In this document: positions 17,804-28,131 of the stretch, one piece after another
Numbering within the stretch: the stretch's first letter is position 1
Layout of the letters: every line of letters starts with the position of its first letter
Source of the DNA: Streptomyces physcomitrii
GTDB taxonomy: Bacteria; Actinomycetota; Actinomycetes; Streptomycetales; Streptomycetaceae
Reading direction: 5' to 3'
Assembly (NCBI RefSeq): GCF_012273655.1
Contig: NZ_JAAWWP010000006.1
Span: 1 to 64,000, forward strand
Length of the DNA: 64,000 nt
Notes under the pieces: generated by a model
Database searches by the model: none
Seen by the model: only the letters and a program-made list of their open reading frames with translations
Told to the model about the DNA's origin: nothing
Translations under genes and position numbers: made by a program

Positions 17804-18064
17804 CGGCGAAGCTCATTCGCGCCTTATCTCCCTCTTGTCCGTCATGGGCGTGGCCGATTTGTGTCTCCTTCGACCATTTCCGGCCATCGCTTCGCCCTGG
17901 ACAACTCCCGCCCCCGATCGGACCCTTCGGGAGATCTCCGCTCAACGAGACCGAAGTCCCCGGTTATCGGATCGGTAAAGAAGAGCCGTTCCCTCTATTG
18001 CCCATGCTCCGTCAACCGACAGGATCACCCGTACTACTGATGTGTGTATGTCGGGAGGATTCAC

Positions 18065-19663
18065 TTGATACGAATAAATCGCTCAAGGAGAACCGCTGCC
18101 CTCGGTTCTGCCACCGCGCTCATCGCCGGAACCGTGCTCGCGGGCGCGTTCGCCACCCCCTCGGCGAACGCGGACAGCCGGCACCACGGCGGTGACCGCG
18201 AGGCCCGCGGCGCCGCCGTCGCCGCCGCCCGCGCTGCCAAGGCGGGCATCGACTGGAAGGACTGCCCCGCGGACTGGGAGCTGGCCTCCCCGATCCAGTG
18301 CGGCTGGGTCACCGTCCCGGTGGACTACGCCAAGCCCGACGGCAAGAAGATCAAGCTCGCCGTCGACCGCGCCAAGAGCACCGGCACCAAGGACGAGCGG
18401 CAGGGCGCCCTCGTCTACAACCCGGGCGGCCCCGGCGGCTCGGGCATGCGCTTCCCGACCCGTATCACCACCAAGAACCCGCTGTGGACGAAGACCTCGA
18501 AGGCCTATGACTTCGTCGGCTTCGACCCGCGCGGCGTCGGCCACTCCGCGCCCATCTCCTGCATCGACCCGCAGGAGTTCGTGAAGGCGCCCAAGGCCGA
18601 CCCGGTTCCGGACAACGAGGCCGAAAAGCGCGCCCAGCGCAAGCTCGCGGCCGAGTACGCGGACGGCTGCGCCGAGCGCAGCGGCGCCATGCTGCCGCAT
18701 ATGACGACCCCGAACACCGCGCGCGACCTGGACGTCATCCGGGCCGCCCTCGGCGAGAAGAAGCTGAACTACCTCGGCGTCTCCTACGGCACCTACCTGG
18801 GCGCGGTGTACGGCACCCTCTTCCCGGACCACGTCCGCCGCATGCTGGTCGACAGCGTGGTCAACCCCTCCCGCGAGAAGATCTGGTACCAGGCCAACCT
18901 GGACCAGGACGTCGCCTTCCAGGGCCGCTGGGAGGACTGGACGAAGTGGGTCGCCGAGAACGACGCCGCCTTCCACCTCGGTGACACCCAGGAGAAGGTG
19001 CAGGCGCAGTGGGAGAAGCTGCGCGCCGCCGCGAAGAAGGAGCCCATCGGCGGGGTCGTCGGCCCGGCCGAGCTGATCTCCTTCTTCCAGAGCGCCCCGT
19101 ACTACGACTCCGCCTGGGTGCCCACCGCCGAGGTGTGGAGCAAGTACGTCGCCGGGGACACCGAGGCGCTGGTCGAGGCCGCGGGCCCCGATCTCTCGGA
19201 CACCAAGGGCAACGCCTCCTCCGAGAACGGCAACGCGGTCTACACGGCCGTGGAGTGCGGCGACGCCAAGTGGCCCACCAGCTGGCAGCGCTGGGACCGG
19301 GACAACACCCGGCTGCACAAGGATCACCCGTTCATGACCTGGGCCAACGCCTGGATGAACCTCCCGTGCGCCACCTGGCCGGCCAAGCAGCACACGCCGG
19401 TCAACGTCAAGAGCGGCAAGGGTCTGCCGCCCGTCCTGATCATCCAGGCCGAGCGCGACGCGGCCACCCCGTACGAGGGTGCCGTGGAACTGCACAAGCG
19501 GTTCAAGGGCTCGCGTCTGATCACCGAGAAGGACGCCGGTTCGCACGGTGTGACCGGAGTGGTCAACCCGTGCATCAACGACCGGGTGGACACCTACCTG
19601 CTGACCGGCAAGGTCGGTGACCGGGACGCCACCTGCGCCCCGCACGCCACGCCGAAGCCGTAA
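18065..19663 (+). CDS. Secreted S33 tripeptidyl-aminopeptidase-like alpha/beta hydrolase
   Basis: A 532-residue protein with a signal peptide (about 40 residues, SRRTAALGSATALIAG then PSANA) and an alpha/beta-hydrolase fold. The oxyanion motif is NPGGPGGSG, the nucleophile elbow GVSYGTYLG, and the C-terminal TAP-like domain carries the His region (KDAGSHG). It is like Streptomyces Tap/SlpD/SlpE and would trim N-terminal tripeptides outside the cell. I start at TTG 18065 because GGGAGG (18054-18059) sits 5 nt upstream, inside the only earlier in-frame start (GTG 18044), which therefore has no ribosome site. Confidence 0.92.
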   Translation: MIRINRSRRTAALGSATALIAGTVLAGAFATPSANADSRHHGGDREARGAAVAAARAAKAGIDWKDCPADWELASPIQCGWVTVPVDYAKPDGKKIKLAVDRAKSTGTKDERQGALVYNPGGPGGSGMRFPTRITTKNPLWTKTSKAYDFVGFDPRGVGHSAPISCIDPQEFVKAPKADPVPDNEAEKRAQRKLAAEYADGCAERSGAMLPHMTTPNTARDLDVIRAALGEKKLNYLGVSYGTYLGAVYGTLFPDHVRRMLVDSVVNPSREKIWYQANLDQDVAFQGRWEDWTKWVAENDAAFHLGDTQEKVQAQWEKLRAAAKKEPIGGVVGPAELISFFQSAPYYDSAWVPTAEVWSKYVAGDTEALVEAAGPDLSDTKGNASSENGNAVYTAVECGDAKWPTSWQRWDRDNTRLHKDHPFMTWANAWMNLPCATWPAKQHTPVNVKSGKGLPPVLIIQAERDAATPYEGAVELHKRFKGSRLITEKDAGSHGVTGVVNPCINDRVDTYLLTGKVGDRDATCAPHATPKP

Positions 19664-19688
19664 CGGCGAGGGCCCTCCTGGCAGGGCG

Positions 19689-19726
19689 GAAGGAGGGGCG
19701 ACCGGACTGCCGGCCGCCCCTCCTTC
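19689..19726 (+). terminator. Hairpin terminator after the S33 peptidase gene
   Basis: GAAGGAGGGGCG (19689-19700) pairs perfectly with CGCCCCTCCTTC (19715-19726) across a 14-nt loop and is followed by a pyrimidine-rich run. It lies 26 bp after the stop and between convergent genes. Confidence 0.8.
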
Positions 19727-19771
19727 TCTCTGCTTCTTACGTCCTGCTTCCTCGACGGGTCCCGGCAGGGC

Positions 19772-20200
19772 TCAATCGGCCAGTCCCGCGAGGGCGTTGA
19801 CCTTCTCGACGCGCACCCTGACCAGGAGTTCTCCGGGCGAGGCGTTGCGCGCGCCGTACTCCTCGGCCCGTGCCTCGCCCATGTAGCGCGCGGCGATCCG
19901 CTCCGCCCAGCGGCGCAGCTCGGCGGGGTCCTCCGAGAGCCGCGCGCGGCCCCGGAGGACCACGAAGGCGTACGGCGGGCGGTCGTCGTCGACGCAGAAG
20001 GCCACGCGGTCGTCGCGGCGCAGATTGCGTCCCTTCACGCTCTGCGCCGAGGTGGTGAGGACCAGTTCGTCGCCGTCGAGCAGGAACCAGACCGGGGCGA
20101 CATGCGGCGCCCCGTCCTCCCGGACCGTCGACAGCTTGCCGGTCCGGGTCCCCGCGGAGACGAAGTCCCGCCACTCTTCCTCGGTCATCTTGTGTGCCAT
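19772..20200 (-). CDS. PPOX-class F420/FMN-binding oxidoreductase
   Basis: A 142-residue split-barrel protein of the pyridoxamine-5'-phosphate-oxidase-like superfamily. HVAPVWFLLDGDELVLTT and RDDRVAFCVDDDRPPYAFVVLRGRARL are typical of Streptomyces F420-dependent members. The physiological substrate cannot be told from sequence. Monocistronic, divergent from the roadblock gene. Confidence 0.85.
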   Translation of the reverse strand: MAHKMTEEEWRDFVSAGTRTGKLSTVREDGAPHVAPVWFLLDGDELVLTTSAQSVKGRNLRRDDRVAFCVDDDRPPYAFVVLRGRARLSEDPAELRRWAERIAARYMGEARAEEYGARNASPGELLVRVRVEKVNALAGLAD

Positions 20201-20305
20201 GCGGCCATCCTGGTTGCCCAGGGGCCCCAGGTGGGGAAGGCTTGCGCAAGAGGTCCCCCGCGGGGAGGCGGCGGACCGACCGGGGGACGAGCGGAGAGAC
20301 CGATC

Positions 20306-20719
20306 ATGGGACACAACAGCGGACTCGGCTGGCTTCTGGACGATCTGACCCAGCGCGTGGAACACATACGGCACGCCCTTGTGCTGTCCAACGACGGACT
20401 GGTGACCGCCGCGAGCGAGGGCCTCCAGGGCCAGGACGCGGAGCATCTCGCCGCGGTGGCCTCGGGACTGCACAGCCTGGCCAAGGGCTCCGGGCGGCAC
20501 TTCCGGATCGGGAACGTCCGCCAGACCGTCATCGAGTTCGAGGGGGCGGCCCTCTTCGTGACGGCGGCGGGGGACGGCAGCTGCCTGTCCGTACTGACCG
20601 ACGCGGACGCCGACATGGGCCAGGTCGCCTACGAGATGACCCTGCTCCTCAACCGCGTCGGCGAGCACCTCGGGGTGGACGCACGGCAGCGCGAGCACAC
20701 TCCGAGGGTCGATCCCTGA
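20306..20719 (+). CDS. Roadblock/LC7 protein, CvnB-like orphan
   Basis: A 137-residue roadblock/LC7 domain (LGWLLDDLTQRVEHIRHALVLS, then LSVLTDADADMGQVAYEM). In Streptomyces this family is usually the second gene of a conservon (sensor kinase, roadblock, DUF742, small GTPase) and probably acts as a GTPase regulator. Here none of the partner genes flanks it, so it is an orphan copy. Confidence 0.85.
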   Translation: MGHNSGLGWLLDDLTQRVEHIRHALVLSNDGLVTAASEGLQGQDAEHLAAVASGLHSLAKGSGRHFRIGNVRQTVIEFEGAALFVTAAGDGSCLSVLTDADADMGQVAYEMTLLLNRVGEHLGVDARQREHTPRVDP

Positions 20720-20848
20720 GCCTCCCTTTACGCCGCTGAGCTGCGGGGACAGGACTCTCAGGAGAGTTATCCACAGGCCTGAGCGGGATCCGGCGCGGCT
20801 GGCTACGGTTCTTCCGACAGCGACCACCTCGCACGGGGGAGAACCGCC

Positions 20849-21895
20849 ATGACGTCCCGGACCACTGCCGTTCGCCAGGAAGCCTGCGCACCGGCGAGCA
20901 CGGACCGGCCACTGCCCGCCCTGCACGCGGCACAGGAACTCGGCCTCAGGCCCATGGAGTTCGACTGCGCCGCGGCCCTCGGATACATCCGTACGGTGCG
21001 GGACGGCGCCCCGCCGGGCCGGGCCGTGACCGGGGAGGAACGCGCGCGGCTCCGGGCCCTGCCCGGTTTCCCGAGGAGCCTGCGGGAACGCGTCGAACTC
21101 GTGGGCGCCGAGGAGGGCGCCGAGCTGATGGGGATCCGCCCCGGCAGATTCGCCCGGCTGGCCCGGCTCGGCCTGCTGACCCCCTTCCGCTTCCGGCTCA
21201 ACCGGCACCGCGTCGTCGTCTGGCTCTATCTGGCCGAGGAACTACGGGAGTTCGCGGACCGCGCCACCCATCAGGCCCTGCTCACCGGCCCGCTGCCGGG
21301 CACCCTGCGCGGCCAGCTCGACACCGGCACCGACCTGCGCGCCCGCAACTGGCGCGGCCGGTACGCGGGTTCACAGCTGCGGCTCACCGAGGACCCCTGG
21401 GAGCGCGCGGCCGTGACCGCCTCCCTGCTCCCACCGGAGGCCCTGGCGGGCACCGTCCGCGACCCTTACGCCCGCGCGCTGCTGCACCGGCTGCGCCCGC
21501 CCCGGCCATGGCCCCCGGCGGCCGGGCCCGCCGCGGACCGGGTGATCGACAAGCTCCTGACGGCCCAGGCGGCGGACGAGGTCGCCTGGCTCCGCGCGGA
21601 CCTGTCGTCGAGCCTCGCCCGGGCCTGCGAGGAGCGCCCGGCACCGCGTCCCCGGCGGCGCGCCGCGGGGGAGCGCGTCCACCACCGGGCGCCTTGCGGG
21701 ACAGCCACCCCGTCCCCGGTCGCGGGGCGGCCCGCCGTCCCGCGACCGGGGACGGGGTGGCTGCTCGGCAGGGTCCTCGCCCGGCGCGGCCCCGACCGGC
21801 ACGCTGCCGCCCGGCAGGGGACCGAGGACCGAACGGCCCGGACAGGAGCGGCCGGACAGGACGGGCCCGTACCCACCCGGTTCACACGGCCCTGA
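20849..21895 (+). CDS. DUF6397-like protein of unknown function
   Basis: A 348-residue protein I match by memory to a Streptomyces-specific family. The N-terminal 130 residues contain an HTH-like segment (GAEEGAELMGIRPGRFARLARLGLL) and FRLNRHRVVVWLYLAEELREF, then the family block RLTEDPWERAAVTAS. After about residue 260 the sequence becomes Arg/Pro/Gly-rich and low quality; that stretch holds the hairpin at 21703-21762 and its last 14 bp overlap the convergent thioesterase gene. Function unknown; a DNA-binding role is possible. Confidence 0.7.
   Translation: MTSRTTAVRQEACAPASTDRPLPALHAAQELGLRPMEFDCAAALGYIRTVRDGAPPGRAVTGEERARLRALPGFPRSLRERVELVGAEEGAELMGIRPGRFARLARLGLLTPFRFRLNRHRVVVWLYLAEELREFADRATHQALLTGPLPGTLRGQLDTGTDLRARNWRGRYAGSQLRLTEDPWERAAVTASLLPPEALAGTVRDPYARALLHRLRPPRPWPPAAGPAADRVIDKLLTAQAADEVAWLRADLSSSLARACEERPAPRPRRRAAGERVHHRAPCGTATPSPVAGRPAVPRPGTGWLLGRVLARRGPDRHAAARQGTEDRTARTGAAGQDGPVPTRFTRP
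21703..21762. repeat. 24-bp perfect inverted repeat inside a coding region
   Basis: Bases 21703-21726 and 21739-21762 are perfect reverse complements with a 12-nt loop. It lies inside the last third of the DUF6397-like gene and 120 bp beyond the stop of the convergent thioesterase gene, so it can serve as the thioesterase terminator while forming a stable stem in the other gene's mRNA. Confidence 0.8.
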
Positions 21896-22751
21896 ACAGG
21901 CCTTCCTGGACGACCGAGACCAGCATCCGCCCCTCGCGGTCGTAGATACGGCCGCGGGCCAGGCCCCGGCCGCCGGTGGCGATGGGCGACTCCTGGTCGT
22001 AGAGGAACCACTCGTCGGCGCGGAAGGGCCGGTGGAACCACATCGCGTGGTCGAGGGAGGCCATGTCGAAGCCGCGCTGCCCCCACAGCGGCTCCACCGG
22101 GATGCGCACCGCGTCGAGGAGCGTCATGTCGCTGGCGTAGGTCAGTGCGCAGGTGTGCACCAGCGGGTCGTCGCCGAGCGGGCCCACCGCGCGCATCCAC
22201 ACCGCGCTGCGCGGCTCGGCCTCCGCGATCTCCCGGGGGTCCCAGCGCAACCGGTCGGCGTAGCGGATGTCGAAGGGCTGGCGCCGGGCGAGCAGCTCCC
22301 ACTCCTCGGGCAGCTCGCCGAGATGGGAGCGGATCTCGTCGGCGAGCGAGGGGAGCGACTCCGGCTCCGGCACCTGCCGCGCCGGTGGCAGCTGATGCGT
22401 GAAACCGCCCGGTTCGGGCTTGTGGAAGGAGGCGGTGAGATTGAAGATCGTGCGGCCCTGCTGCACCGCGGTGACCCGGCGCGTGGTGAACGACCGGCCG
22501 TCCCGCACCCGTTCGACCTGGTACACGATCGGCACCCCCGGCCTGCCGGGGCGCAGGAAGTACGCGTGCAGCGAGTGCACGGGGCGGCCCGGATCCGTCG
22601 TCCGGCCTGCGGAGACCAGGGCCTGCCCGGCCACCTGCCCGCCGAAGACCCGCTGGGCGGACTCCTCGGGGCTGCGGCCGCGGAAGATGTCGACCTCGAT
22701 CTGCTCCAGGTCCAGCAGATCGACCAGCCGCTCGGCGGGGTTCGCCGTCAT
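21882..22751 (-). CDS. Acyl-CoA thioesterase II (TesB-like)
   Basis: A 289-residue double-hotdog thioesterase that hydrolyses medium to long acyl-CoA. The N-terminal hotdog has FRGRSPEESAQRVFGGQVAGQAL and VHSLHAYFLRPG; the C-terminal one has TLLDAVRIPVEPLWGQRG and SLDHAMWFHRPFRADEWFLY. The ATG at 22751 is preferred over GTG 22757 because AGGAG is 5 nt before the ATG. Transcribed alone from 25 bp before the end of the DUF6397 gene region. Confidence 0.92.
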   Translation of the reverse strand: MTANPAERLVDLLDLEQIEVDIFRGRSPEESAQRVFGGQVAGQALVSAGRTTDPGRPVHSLHAYFLRPGRPGVPIVYQVERVRDGRSFTTRRVTAVQQGRTIFNLTASFHKPEPGGFTHQLPPARQVPEPESLPSLADEIRSHLGELPEEWELLARRQPFDIRYADRLRWDPREIAEAEPRSAVWMRAVGPLGDDPLVHTCALTYASDMTLLDAVRIPVEPLWGQRGFDMASLDHAMWFHRPFRADEWFLYDQESPIATGGRGLARGRIYDREGRMLVSVVQEGLFRAV

Positions 22752-22833
22752 GTCCACTCCTCTTCCTTCGCCGGTGGGGCAGGGCCCGCCGCCCGCGCGG
22801 TACGGCCCCCGGGGTCTGCGAGGGGCCCCGGGC

Positions 22834-25347
22834 TCAGAGCTGGCCCACGTCCGTGACCCGGATGACCGCGCGGCCCTCGGTGTCGGAGGCCGTCAGGTCC
22901 ACCTCCGCGCTGATGCCCCAGTCGTGGTCGCCCTCGGGGTCCGCGAAGGTCTGCCGGACCCGCCAGAGCGCCTCCTCGGGGACCTCCTCGATCCGCAGCA
23001 GCTTCGGGCCGCGGGCGTCGGGGCCGGTGCCCAGGTCCTCGTACTCGTCCCAGTAGGCGTCCATCGCCTCACCCCAGGCATCCGCGTCCCAGCCAAAGTC
23101 CCCGTCGAGTTCGCCGAGTTCGGTGACCTGGTCGAGGGCGGCGAGCTCGACCCTGCGGAACATGGCGTTGCGGACCAGGACGCGGAAGGCGCGCGCGTTC
23201 GAGGTGACCGGCTTGACCTGGTCGGCCTTCTCCTGGGCCTCCTCCGCCGTCATCACCTCGGGGTTGGCCAGCTGCTCCCACTCGTCGAGCAGGCTGGAGT
23301 CCACCTGCCGGACCATCTCGCCCAGCCAGGCGATGAGATCCTCCAGGTCCTCGGACTTGAGGTCGTCGGGCACCGTGTGGTCCAGCGCCTTGTACGCGCT
23401 GGCGAGGTAGCGGAGCACGATGCCCTCGGTGCGGGCGAGTTCGTAGAAGGAGACGAACTCGGTGAAGGTCAGCGCCCGTTCGTACATGTCCCGGATCACC
23501 GACTTCGGGGACAGCGGGTGGTCGCCGACCCAGGGGTGGCTCTGCCGGTAGGTGCCGTAGGCGTGCAGGAGCAGTTCCTCCAGCGGCTTCGGGTACGTCA
23601 CCTCCTGGAGCCGGTCCATCCGCTCGTCGTACTCGATGCCGTCGGCCTTCATCGCCGCGACCGCCTCGCCGCGCGCCTTGTTCTGCTGGGCGGCCAGGAT
23701 CTGGCGCGGATCGTCGAGGGTGGACTCCACCACCGAGACCATGTCCAGGGCGTAGGAGGGGGACTCCTTGTCCAGGAGGTCGAAGGCGGCCAGGGCGAAG
23801 GTGGACAGCGGCTGGTTGAGGGCGAAGTCCTGCTGGAGGTCGACCGTCAGGCGGACGATGCGGCCCTCGGCGTCGGGCTCGTCCAGCTTCTCCACGATGC
23901 CGCCGTCGAGCAGCGAGCGGTAGATCGCGATCGCGCGGCGGATGTGCCGCAGCTGCTGCTTGCGCGGCTCGTGGTTGTCCTCCAGGAGGTGCCGCATGGC
24001 CTCGAAGGCGTTGCCCGGGCGGGCGATCACCGCGAGCAGCATGGTGTGCGTGACCCGGAAGCGGCTGCTCAGCGGCTCGGGTTCGGAGGTGATGAGCTTG
24101 TCGAAGGTGGTCTCGCTCCAGCTGACGAAGCCCTCCGGGGCCTTCTTGCGGACCACCTTGCGCCGCTTCTTCGGGTCCTCGCCCGCCTTGGCCAGCGCCT
24201 TCTCGTTCTCGATGACGTGCTCGGGTGCCTGCGCGACGACAAAGCCCGCCGTGTCGAAGCCGGCCCGCCCCGCGCGCCCGGCGATCTGGTGGAACTCACG
24301 GGCCCTGAGCACCCGCACCCGGTTCCCGTCGTACTTGGTCAGCGCCGTGAACATCACCGTGCGGATGGGGACGTTGACGCCCACGCCGAGGGTGTCGGTG
24401 CCGCAGATGACCTTCAGCAGACCGGCCTGGGCGAGCTTCTCCACCAGCCGCCGGTACTTGGGCAGCATTCCGGCGTGGTGCACACCGATGCCGTGCCGTA
24501 CGTAACGGGAGAGGTTGCGGCCGAACTTGGTGGTGAAGCGGAAGTTGCCGATCAGCTCGGCGATCTGGTCCTTCTCCTCGCGGGTGCACATATTGATGCT
24601 CATCAGGGCCTGGGCCCGCTCCACCGCCTGCGCCTGGGTGAAGTGCACGATGTAGACCGGCGCCTGCTTGGTGGTGAGCAGCTCGGTGAGCGTCTCGGTG
24701 AGCGGGGTGAAGCGGTACTCGTAGGACAGCGGCACCGGACGGGTCGCGGAGCGGACCACGGCGGTCGGGCGCCCGGTGCGGCGGGTGAGGTCCTTCTCGA
24801 ACATCGAGACATCGCCGAGGGTGGCCGACATCAGCACGAACTGGGCCTGGGGCAGTTCCAGGAGCGGGATCTGCCAGGCCCAGCCCCGGTCGCCCTCCGC
24901 GTAGAAGTGGAACTCGTCCATCACCACCTGCCCCACATCGGCCCGCCTGCCGTCGCGCAGGGCGATCGAGGCGAGGACCTCCGCGGTGCAGCAGATCACC
25001 GGGGCGTCGGAGTTCACCGAGGCGTCCCCGGTGAGCATGCCGACGTTCTCGGTGCCGAAGATCTTGCACAGCTCGAAGAACTTCTCCGAGACCAGGGCCT
25101 TGATGGGCGCGGTGTAGAAGGTGACCTCGTCGCGGGCGAGAGCCGCGAAGTGCGCCGCCGCGGCGATCATGCTCTTGCCGGAGCCGGTCGGCGTGGAGAC
25201 GATCACGTTCGCCCCCGAGACGACCTCGATCAGCGCCTCTTCCTGGTGGGGATAGAGGGTCAGCCCGCGCTCCCCGGTCCACGATTCGAAGGCTTCGTAG
25301 AGGGCGTCGGGATCGGCGGTCTTGGGGAGCTGATCGATGAGGGTCAC
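22834..25347 (-). CDS. DEAD/DEAH-box (Ski2-like) helicase
   Basis: An 837-residue SF2 helicase. Walker A is STPTGSGKS (residues 51-59), the DExH box is DEFH (144-147), and motif VI appears as QIAGRAGRAG, all within two RecA domains; the C-terminal 400 residues are family-specific helices. Related Streptomyces proteins are annotated as RNA helicases. The GTG at 25347 is chosen because orthologues, from memory, start V/MTLIDQLP; an in-frame ATG at 25380 would add 11 residues. Confidence 0.9.
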   Translation of the reverse strand: MTLIDQLPKTADPDALYEAFESWTGERGLTLYPHQEEALIEVVSGANVIVSTPTGSGKSMIAAAAHFAALARDEVTFYTAPIKALVSEKFFELCKIFGTENVGMLTGDASVNSDAPVICCTAEVLASIALRDGRRADVGQVVMDEFHFYAEGDRGWAWQIPLLELPQAQFVLMSATLGDVSMFEKDLTRRTGRPTAVVRSATRPVPLSYEYRFTPLTETLTELLTTKQAPVYIVHFTQAQAVERAQALMSINMCTREEKDQIAELIGNFRFTTKFGRNLSRYVRHGIGVHHAGMLPKYRRLVEKLAQAGLLKVICGTDTLGVGVNVPIRTVMFTALTKYDGNRVRVLRAREFHQIAGRAGRAGFDTAGFVVAQAPEHVIENEKALAKAGEDPKKRRKVVRKKAPEGFVSWSETTFDKLITSEPEPLSSRFRVTHTMLLAVIARPGNAFEAMRHLLEDNHEPRKQQLRHIRRAIAIYRSLLDGGIVEKLDEPDAEGRIVRLTVDLQQDFALNQPLSTFALAAFDLLDKESPSYALDMVSVVESTLDDPRQILAAQQNKARGEAVAAMKADGIEYDERMDRLQEVTYPKPLEELLLHAYGTYRQSHPWVGDHPLSPKSVIRDMYERALTFTEFVSFYELARTEGIVLRYLASAYKALDHTVPDDLKSEDLEDLIAWLGEMVRQVDSSLLDEWEQLANPEVMTAEEAQEKADQVKPVTSNARAFRVLVRNAMFRRVELAALDQVTELGELDGDFGWDADAWGEAMDAYWDEYEDLGTGPDARGPKLLRIEEVPEEALWRVRQTFADPEGDHDWGISAEVDLTASDTEGRAVIRVTDVGQL

Positions 25348-25492
25348 GTCACCATCTTGCCTGGACTCCGCCACGATCATGGAATCGGACGCGCGTACGA
25401 AGATCACGGACGTTACGCTGAGCCGCCGACACGGCGTCAGAGCGCGGGGACAACGGGGCCTGGGCGCACGCAGATTGGGGCGGGATACAACC

Positions 25493-26290
25493 ATGATGGG
25501 ACCGGCACACTCGCTGTCCGGGGCCGCGGCCTGGCTTGGGGTCGGCGCGGCCGCCGATGCCACCGGGCATGCGATGCCCTGGCCGGTCCTCCTGGTGGGA
25601 GCGCTGATCTGCGCGGGCGCCGCGCTCGCGCCGGATCTGGACCACAAGGCCGCCACCATCTCCACCGCCTTCGGCCCCCTGTCCAAGGTGCTGTGCGGGA
25701 TAGTCGACAAGCTCTCGGCCGCCGTCTACCGCTCGACCCGCAAGCCGGGCGACCCGCGGCGCTCGGGCGGCCACCGCACTCTGACGCACACCTGGGTGTG
25801 GGCGGTGTTCCTCGGCGTGGGCTTCTCCGTGCTCGCGGCCACGGGCGGCCGCTGGGCGGTCCTCGGGACCCTCTTCGTCCATCTGGTGCTCGCCATCGAG
25901 GGACTGCTCTGGCGGGCGGCCCGCGGCACCAGCAGCGATGTACTGGTCTGGCTGCTGGCCGCGGCGGGCTCCTGGATACTCGCGGACGTGCTGAACCAGC
26001 CGGGCAACGGCGCAGGCTGGCTGTTCACCGAACCCGGCCAGGAGTACCTCTGGCTGGGACTGCCGATCGTGCTCGGTGCCCTGGTCCACGACATCGGCGA
26101 CGCCCTGACCGTCTCGGGCTGCCCGGTCCTGTGGCCGATCCCGGTGGCGCGCAAGCGCTGGTACCCGGTGGGGCCGCCCCGCTTCATGCGGTTCCGGGCC
26201 GGCAGCTGGATCGAGCTGAAGGTCCTGATGCCCGCCTTCATGCTGATCGGGGCGGCGAGCGCGCTGGGAGCCGTCGGCTTCCTCGGCTGA
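25493..26290 (+). CDS. YdjM-like membrane-bound metal-dependent hydrolase
   Basis: A 265-residue protein with about five membrane segments. It begins MMGPAHSLSGAAAWLG, with His and Asp ligands in PAHS, APDLDHKAAT and GGHRTLTHT, the pattern of the LexA-regulated YdjM family. Either of two tandem ATG codons (25493 or 25496) may start it. It is divergent from the helicase gene. Substrate unknown. Confidence 0.85.
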   Translation: MMGPAHSLSGAAAWLGVGAAADATGHAMPWPVLLVGALICAGAALAPDLDHKAATISTAFGPLSKVLCGIVDKLSAAVYRSTRKPGDPRRSGGHRTLTHTWVWAVFLGVGFSVLAATGGRWAVLGTLFVHLVLAIEGLLWRAARGTSSDVLVWLLAAAGSWILADVLNQPGNGAGWLFTEPGQEYLWLGLPIVLGALVHDIGDALTVSGCPVLWPIPVARKRWYPVGPPRFMRFRAGSWIELKVLMPAFMLIGAASALGAVGFLG

Positions 26291-26302
26291 GCGGCCGGCG
26301 CT

Positions 26303-26334
26303 GGCCGGGGCACCCTCCGGCGGGCGCCCCGGCC
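26303..26334. terminator. Bidirectional hairpin between convergent genes
   Basis: GGCCGGGGC (26303-26311) pairs with GCCCCGGCC (26326-26334). It lies between the stop of the YdjM-like gene (26290) and that of the minus-strand ABC exporter gene (26344). Confidence 0.6.
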
Positions 26335-26343
26335 CCGGCCGGA

Positions 26344-28127
<1,784 letters not shown>

Positions 28128-28131
<4 letters not shown>

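Noticed and set aside
20767..20775. TTATCCACA, a perfect E. coli-type DnaA box
   Set aside because: A single copy without an array, AT-rich unwinding region or replication genes nearby; not an origin.
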